This document shows positions 59,418 through 64,000 of a stretch of 64,000 bases of DNA, piece by piece. The stretch is from Xanthomonas sp. GPE 39 (GTDB taxonomy: Bacteria > Pseudomonadota > Gammaproteobacteria > Xanthomonadales > Xanthomonadaceae). Position 1 is the stretch's first letter; every line of letters starts with the position of its first letter. The notes beneath the pieces are model-generated. The model had not been told where the DNA came from. It was given only the letters and a program-made list of their open reading frames with translations, and ran no database searches. The translations under genes were made by a program, and so were the position numbers. The DNA is taken from NCBI RefSeq assembly GCF_000963005.1, contig NZ_JZHZ01000007.1:1331808-1395807 (forward strand), given 5' to 3'.

Positions 59418-59426
59418 CCATTCGTC
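59418..59426 (+). promoter_or_regulatory. AlgR-box-like site upstream of the minor-pilin operon
   Basis: CCATTCGTC differs at one base from the P. aeruginosa AlgR core CCGTTCGTC. It lies 65 bases before the fimT start and 84 after the kinase start, in the shared divergent region, and its CCATT pairs with AATGG 7 bases later. A single 9-base match can occur by chance. Confidence 0.3.
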
Positions 59427-59490
59427 GGTAATGGCTGGCGGATCGGCAGCCCCACAGTTAGCGTTAGCCTGGGGAAGCAATGGGGGATCT

Positions 59491-60066
59491 ATGGCCGGTC
59501 ATGGGAAGCGCGCTCTTGTCGAGCCGGCGCGGCAGCGTGGTTTCACGGTGGTCGAATTGATGGTGACCATCGCCATCCTGGCGATCCTGGTGGCGCTGGC
59601 GGTGCCTAGCTTTACTGCGCTGATGCGCAGCAACCGCCTGACCAGTACCGCCAACGAGCTGGTGGCCGCGTTGCAGTTGACGCGTTCGGAGGCGGTTCGC
59701 CTGAACGGCGGCGTGAGCCTGTGCCGTAGCGCCGATGGCAATGCTTGCGCTAACGCAGCCGGTAACTGGGCCCAATTCTTGATCGTCACCCGTGATGGGA
59801 CGGTCCTGCGCGCGAGTACGTTGCGCGCTGGTTTGGCAGTTCGAAGCTCCGTCCTCGGGGGCTTGAAGGACAAGCTGACCTTCGGCGCCGATGGCGTCGC
59901 TCGCGACGGCACCGGCAATCCGCTGAATATGGTCATCACGGTGTGTATGCCGGTGGTCAACCCCACTAGTCCACCCGACAACATCAGGAATGTGGCGATG
60001 GTTGGTGGTAGCCGTATCCGAGTTGAGTCGGCGAGTGATAACGGCACGTGCCAAGGCAACGGCTAA
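59491..60066 (+). CDS. fimT: FimT/GspH-family minor prepilin
   Basis: 191-aa type IV minor pilin. Short basic leader, prepilin peptidase site RG|FTVVE with Glu at +5, and an N-terminal helix VELMVTIAILAILVALAVPSF, then a GspH/FimT domain with cysteine pairs. ATG 59491 has GGGGGA nearby; the frame is open 41 codons upstream. First gene of the operon. Confidence 0.87.
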   Translation: MAGHGKRALVEPARQRGFTVVELMVTIAILAILVALAVPSFTALMRSNRLTSTANELVAALQLTRSEAVRLNGGVSLCRSADGNACANAAGNWAQFLIVTRDGTVLRASTLRAGLAVRSSVLGGLKDKLTFGADGVARDGTGNPLNMVITVCMPVVNPTSPPDNIRNVAMVGGSRIRVESASDNGTCQGNG

Positions 60067-60091
60067 GCCGGTTTCGGCAAGCGGAGAGACG

Positions 60092-60592
60092 ATGAAACGG
60101 TTCGACAGCGGTAGACACATGGCAGGCGTCACCCTCATCGAGGTCATGATCTCGGTGCTGATTCTTGGCGTGGGCATGCTGGGGGTGGCGGCCATGCAGA
60201 CCACTGCACTGCGCAACAACCAGAGCGCGCTGCAGCGCAGCCAGATCGTGATGGAAACCTATACGATCCTGGACGCGATGCGTGCCAACCGCGCTGCGGC
60301 GATGGCGGGTGGCTACAACACCACCGGCATGTTGTGCAACGCGCCCAACGTCACCGATCTCATCTCCGGCGATCAGGCAATGTGGCTCAACGGCTTGAAG
60401 GCCGCGATTAGCGGCATCCCGGGTGGAGCCCCGCCGGCAGAGAACACCACCTGCGGCACCATTGCGTGCGCAGCCAATAATGGCACAGTCCAGTGCACGA
60501 TTACCGTGCAATGGGACGACAGCCGCGCCAAGAACGCGGGCGGCGTGAACGGTGACAGGGCCCAAACATTAGTGACGGTGACCGAACTGTGA
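60092..60592 (+). CDS. pilV: type IV pilus modification protein PilV
   Basis: 166-aa minor pilin. Cleavage site HMAG|VTLIEV and helix MISVLILGVGMLGVAAMQTTAL, then a small domain with Cys in LCNAPN and CGTIAC. GGAGAGA precedes ATG 60092. Overlaps the pilW start as GTGA. Confidence 0.9.
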   Translation: MKRFDSGRHMAGVTLIEVMISVLILGVGMLGVAAMQTTALRNNQSALQRSQIVMETYTILDAMRANRAAAMAGGYNTTGMLCNAPNVTDLISGDQAMWLNGLKAAISGIPGGAPPAENTTCGTIACAANNGTVQCTITVQWDDSRAKNAGGVNGDRAQTLVTVTEL

Positions 60593-61575
60593 AGCCTCTT
60601 TTTGTCTATGCGCGGCCGCGCCGCCAGTCGGGTTTCAACCTGATCGAATTGATGATTTCGATGCTGCTCGGCCTGCTGGTGGTCGGTGCGGCGATCGGTA
60701 TCTTCATTTCCAACCGTAAGACCTACTCGGCGACCGAAGGCCTCAGCCGGATTCAGGAGGCCGCACGAACCGGCTTTGAAATGATGGCGCAGGACATCCG
60801 CGAGGCCGGCGGAAATCAATGCGATTCCGGGCTGCCGGTGGTCAACGTGCTGACAGATTCCACCCAACAGTGGTTTACGAACTGGGCGCTGCCGTTGAGT
60901 GGTTACGAAAATGGCGGTCCGGCAGACCTCAAACTTACCCTCGCGCCTGCGGACAGAAGCGATGTGATCCAGATCCTCTCGGCTGGTACAGGGGGAGCCA
61001 CCGTGATCCAACACGATCCGGTGGCCAATACCCTAATGCTCAACGCGGCGGCACCCGACCTGCATGCCGGAGCGATCATGTTGCTGTGCGACCGCCAGCA
61101 GCTTGCGGTGCTGCAGGTCGCTACAGTTGCCGGCACAAACGTCACCTATGCGACGGGCGGGCTTAATGCCTGCGCGCAATTGGGGCGGGTGCCGTCCGTT
61201 TGTGCCACTACTGGCTCGAACAGCTACAAGTTCGAGATGAATTCCATCCTCTCCGAACTGCGAGCGGTGCGCTGGTACGTTGACACAGCCACCTCGAATG
61301 TTGGCAGATCGTTGTATCAGCAGGTGATCGGTCCGGGTGGGGCGCCTGTCAAGAATGAAATCGCCGAAGGCGTCACCAGCTTGAATTTCACTTATCTGCT
61401 GACCGGTGCTAACGCCTACGTCGATGCGGGTGCGGTGGGGGCGAACAATTGGGCCAATGTGGTCGCTGTGCGGATCGTCATGACCGTCAATTCCAACGAC
61501 CCGGTGGCTGCTGGCCAGCAGCCGGCGCAACGCACCTTCAGCACGACCGTGAGCATCAGGAACCGGAACCCATGA
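60589..61575 (+). CDS. pilW: type IV pilus assembly protein PilW
   Basis: 328-aa minor pilin with cleavage site RQSG|FNLIELM and the hydrophobic helix up to about 45. A large C-terminal beta-rich domain includes several Cys. GTG 60589 overlaps the pilV stop; overlaps pilX by ATGA. Confidence 0.9.
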   Translation: MKPLFVYARPRRQSGFNLIELMISMLLGLLVVGAAIGIFISNRKTYSATEGLSRIQEAARTGFEMMAQDIREAGGNQCDSGLPVVNVLTDSTQQWFTNWALPLSGYENGGPADLKLTLAPADRSDVIQILSAGTGGATVIQHDPVANTLMLNAAAPDLHAGAIMLLCDRQQLAVLQVATVAGTNVTYATGGLNACAQLGRVPSVCATTGSNSYKFEMNSILSELRAVRWYVDTATSNVGRSLYQQVIGPGGAPVKNEIAEGVTSLNFTYLLTGANAYVDAGAVGANNWANVVAVRIVMTVNSNDPVAAGQQPAQRTFSTTVSIRNRNP

Positions 61576-62150
61576 ACATCTCTCCGCCTCCAACCCGGCA
61601 AGCCGGTATTTCTCTCATCGTCGTTCTGTTATTGCTGTTGATTATGACGTTGTTGGGATTGGCGGTGCTGCGCAGTACTTTGTTGCAGGAGCGCATGTCC
61701 TCCAATATGTACGACCGTAGTCTCGGGTTCCAGGCTGCCGAGAGCGCGCTGCGCGATGCCGAGAAGTTCATCCAGGCAAACGCGGTCAACGGTCAAACCG
61801 TCGGTTTCAATTGTTCCGGTGGCGTGACCGTATGCCCTGCCGTTCCCACCAATACCTATACCGACACTGCAACTGGCGGTTGTGCGGTGGGCACGCAGGA
61901 GTGCTGGGTGAACGGGACTGTGACCCCAATGGGGCAGGCGGGCCCGTCACAGTATTACATCCAGTATCTGGGGCAGCGCACCAGCCAAGATCAATTGGGT
62001 TTGGGTGGAAGTATCAACCAGAATCAATATGGCGGTACTGGTGGTACCTCGATGGAGAGCTACTACCGCGTCATCGCCCGCAGCGTCAGCCCAGCCTTGG
62101 CCAGTGGCCGGGCCATCGTCGTGTTGCAGACCAATGTCACAGTCAAGTAA
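61572..62150 (+). CDS. pilX: type IV pilus assembly protein PilX
   Basis: 192-aa minor pilin. The N-terminus [25 protein letters not shown] lacks the usual Glu+5 (ISLIV instead of xxxxE), as is normal for PilX, then [26 protein letters not shown], a PilX hallmark. Four cysteines in the C-terminal half. ATG 61572 overlaps the pilW stop. Confidence 0.9.
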   Translation: MNISPPPTRQAGISLIVVLLLLLIMTLLGLAVLRSTLLQERMSSNMYDRSLGFQAAESALRDAEKFIQANAVNGQTVGFNCSGGVTVCPAVPTNTYTDTATGGCAVGTQECWVNGTVTPMGQAGPSQYYIQYLGQRTSQDQLGLGGSINQNQYGGTGGTSMESYYRVIARSVSPALASGRAIVVLQTNVTVK

Positions 62151-62160
62151 GGATCTCTGT

Positions 62161-64000
62161 ATGACCAGTCGAGCAAAGAACCCGCGATGCCGGGACTGGC
62201 TCCTTGCTGTGATGGCAGGCGTGTTGATCGGTGCCGCAGGCAGCGCTGGCGCGGATGTGGATGTCTCCCAGTCGCCACTGTATCTGGGGAGCGCGGTGCC
62301 GGGAAACCTGGCATTCGTGGCGTCGACCGAATACCCCACCGTTATCAGCAAGGCGAATCTGTCCGACGTGTATTCGCCCACAGTCAAGTTCGTTGGCTAT
62401 TTCGATTCCAATAAGTGCTATCAATATCATTACAGCGCCGACGAGACGGATCGTTACTTCTATCCGGTCAGTTTGCTGGGCAGCAATCCCACCAGTTATG
62501 CCTGCCCAAGTCCTAGCCCTGGACAGCAAGCGGTGCTATGGTCCGGCAACTTTTTGAACTGGGCCGCTACCCAGACCATCGATCCGTTCCGCTCCGCCTT
62601 GACCGGTGGTTACCGTTCGCGTGACACCACGACCGAAACCATTCTGGAAAAGGCGATTGCCGATCGGCAGTCACCTAGCGATTTTCCGCGTCGCACGATC
62701 AGCAATAATCCGGTGCTCATCGCCGGTGGCACGCCAGCACGCTGGCAGAACTTCAATATGCGGATTGATGGCCTCGGTAATAAAATGGACTTCGGCAACA
62801 GCAATCTGGGAACGCCGGTATCCTATAATCCAAGCATTCATAAGTTGAATGGAAGTGGTCTTTCGCCCGATGGAACGCCTTGTAGGTCGTTCTTTGGCTG
62901 CGTTTCGGATACGACCTTGACTTTCGAGGTGTCGGTTCGGGTTAAGGTCTGCGACGCCAGCAACGGAGTCAATTATTTGGAAGATAATTGCGTTGCCTAT
63001 CCGAACCGCATCTATAAGCCAGAAGGTTTGATTCAGGAGTATTCCAAGCGGGTTCGCTACAGCATTTTCGGTTACAAGAACGTTGATATTCAGCAAGGTC
63101 CAGGTGCCGATAGCGGGATTCTACGCGCCAGGCAGAAGTTTGTTGGTCCCTACACCTACAATCCTGATGAAGGGACGCTTTCCAATGCAGCCAGTGAGTG
63201 GGACCCGAGTACCGGTATCATCTACCCGAATCCCGATGCGGCCGATGCTCAAAATACAACCAATGTCATTGGTCAGAATCCCATCGTCAACAGTGGTGTC
63301 ATTAATTATCTGAACAAATTCGGTCAGCTCAACACGGGCAAGAACGTCAAAACCTTCGATGATGTCAGCGAGCTTTACTACGCGGCGATCCGCTATTTCA
63401 AGAATCAGGGCAACGTCGCGGCGTATTCGGCCTTGAGTGGTTCATCGTTGAACATGTACCAGCAGGCCGATGGGTTCCCGGTCATTACCAATTGGGATGA
63501 CCCGATTGCCTACCGTTGTCAGGTTAATGTGATTTTGGGTATCGGTGATACCAATACCCACTATGACAAGAATTTGCCGGGCAATAATACCAACCTGCAA
63601 GGTGAGCCACCCAAACCTCCGGAAGTGTCCAGCGATAACACCGTGAACGTGATGACGCGCATGACGCAAATTTGGCAGAAGGAAGGGTTCACTCAAGCCC
63701 AGGCGGCGTCCCGTACAAACAGCCCTCAATTCAACCCTGGAGGACCTGGTAATTCCGCTTACATCGCAGCGCTTGCCTACGATGCCCATACCAAGGATAT
63801 GCGGCCTGACATGACGGGTATGCAGACCCTGTCCACGTATTGGGTGGATGCTGTGGAGTATAATCAATACTACGGGCCAACCACCAATCAATACTGGTTG
63901 GCCGCTAAGTACGGTGGTTTCCAGGTGCCGCAAGGCTACGATCCGGACACCAATCTTGGCCCCTTGCCAGACTCCACATGGTGGGATGGAAGTTCCTACG
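62161..64000 (+). CDS. pilY1: PilY1-type pilus tip/assembly protein (partial, runs off the window)
   Basis: At least 613 aa, no stop before the window end. A signal peptide (to about 30, AGSAGA) precedes [21 protein letters not shown], the PilY1/PilC start, then [23 protein letters not shown]. The C-terminal calcium-binding beta-propeller expected of the family lies outside. AAGGA 8 bases before ATG 62161. The coding sequence from about 62.4 kb is noticeably AT-richer than the upstream pilin genes. Confidence 0.92.
   Translation, partial: MTSRAKNPRCRDWLLAVMAGVLIGAAGSAGADVDVSQSPLYLGSAVPGNLAFVASTEYPTVISKANLSDVYSPTVKFVGYFDSNKCYQYHYSADETDRYFYPVSLLGSNPTSYACPSPSPGQQAVLWSGNFLNWAATQTIDPFRSALTGGYRSRDTTTETILEKAIADRQSPSDFPRRTISNNPVLIAGGTPARWQNFNMRIDGLGNKMDFGNSNLGTPVSYNPSIHKLNGSGLSPDGTPCRSFFGCVSDTTLTFEVSVRVKVCDASNGVNYLEDNCVAYPNRIYKPEGLIQEYSKRVRYSIFGYKNVDIQQGPGADSGILRARQKFVGPYTYNPDEGTLSNAASEWDPSTGIIYPNPDAADAQNTTNVIGQNPIVNSGVINYLNKFGQLNTGKNVKTFDDVSELYYAAIRYFKNQGNVAAYSALSGSSLNMYQQADGFPVITNWDDPIAYRCQVNVILGIGDTNTHYDKNLPGNNTNLQGEPPKPPEVSSDNTVNVMTRMTQIWQKEGFTQAQAASRTNSPQFNPGGPGNSAYIAALAYDAHTKDMRPDMTGMQTLSTYWVDAVEYNQYYGPTTNQYWLAAKYGGFQVPQGYDPDTNLGPLPDSTWWDGSSY

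Overview
The window is a GC-rich chromosomal segment of a gammaproteobacterium, most likely Xanthomonas or a close Xanthomonadaceae relative. The evidence is the set of neighbours: a TrpR-like gene heading a complete hisGDCBHAF(IE) operon, petABC followed by sspAB, bifunctional thrA with thrB and thrC, an Oar-type TonB receptor, a lone VirD4, and a type IV minor-pilin operon ending in pilY1. Species cannot be fixed from sequence alone; the albilineans/hyacinthi/sacchari side of the genus is a guess.

Layout. 1-2.1 kb: the edge of a possible type IV secretion locus (virD4 and a tiny secreted-peptide ORF on the minus strand). 2.9-7.2 kb: a periplasmic GH3 glucan glucohydrolase and a sodium/sugar symporter. 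7.2-10.9 kb: a GAF-EAL c-di-GMP phosphodiesterase and a RegB/RegA-type redox two-component pair. 11-18.2 kb: ispG, then a leftward run of EamA transporter, murB, pyrD, methyltransferase, DUF4190 protein and an ALDH7 dehydrogenase. 18.4 kb: tRNA-Arg(CCT). 19.5-27.4 kb: the threonine locus, headed by a leader peptide with a Thr/Ile codon run (thrL) and competing hairpins, with a tannase-family esterase between thrB and thrC. 27.7-28.9 kb: an AT-rich, gene-poor patch. 28.9-39.2 kb: hisS, a thioredoxin-fold protein, then the his operon. 39.3-41.8 kb: phoH and miaB on the minus strand.

42-53 kb: lytic transglycosylase, the cytochrome bc1 operon, sspAB, a DUF3301 protein, nadC with a Trm112-like gene, purEK, an unusual iron-type superoxide dismutase, and a grxD-SDR-marC operon. 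53.5-58.3 kb: an Oar-like TonB receptor, an intrinsic terminator, and a LOG-family nucleosidase (ppnN). 58.3-64 kb: a LytS/AlgZ-type kinase divergent from fimT-pilV-pilW-pilX-pilY1; pilY1 runs off the window end.

Most genes are tightly packed with ATGA/GTGA overlaps, so the his, thrAB, bc1, grxD-SDR-marC and minor-pilin sets are read as operons. No CRISPR array, insertion sequence, prophage or rRNA was seen. The points most worth checking are the thr attenuator, the active-site substitutions in the superoxide dismutase, the putative operator and leaderless start of the his regulator, the AlgR-box-like site next to an AlgZ-like kinase and the pilin operon, and the esterase that splits the thr genes.
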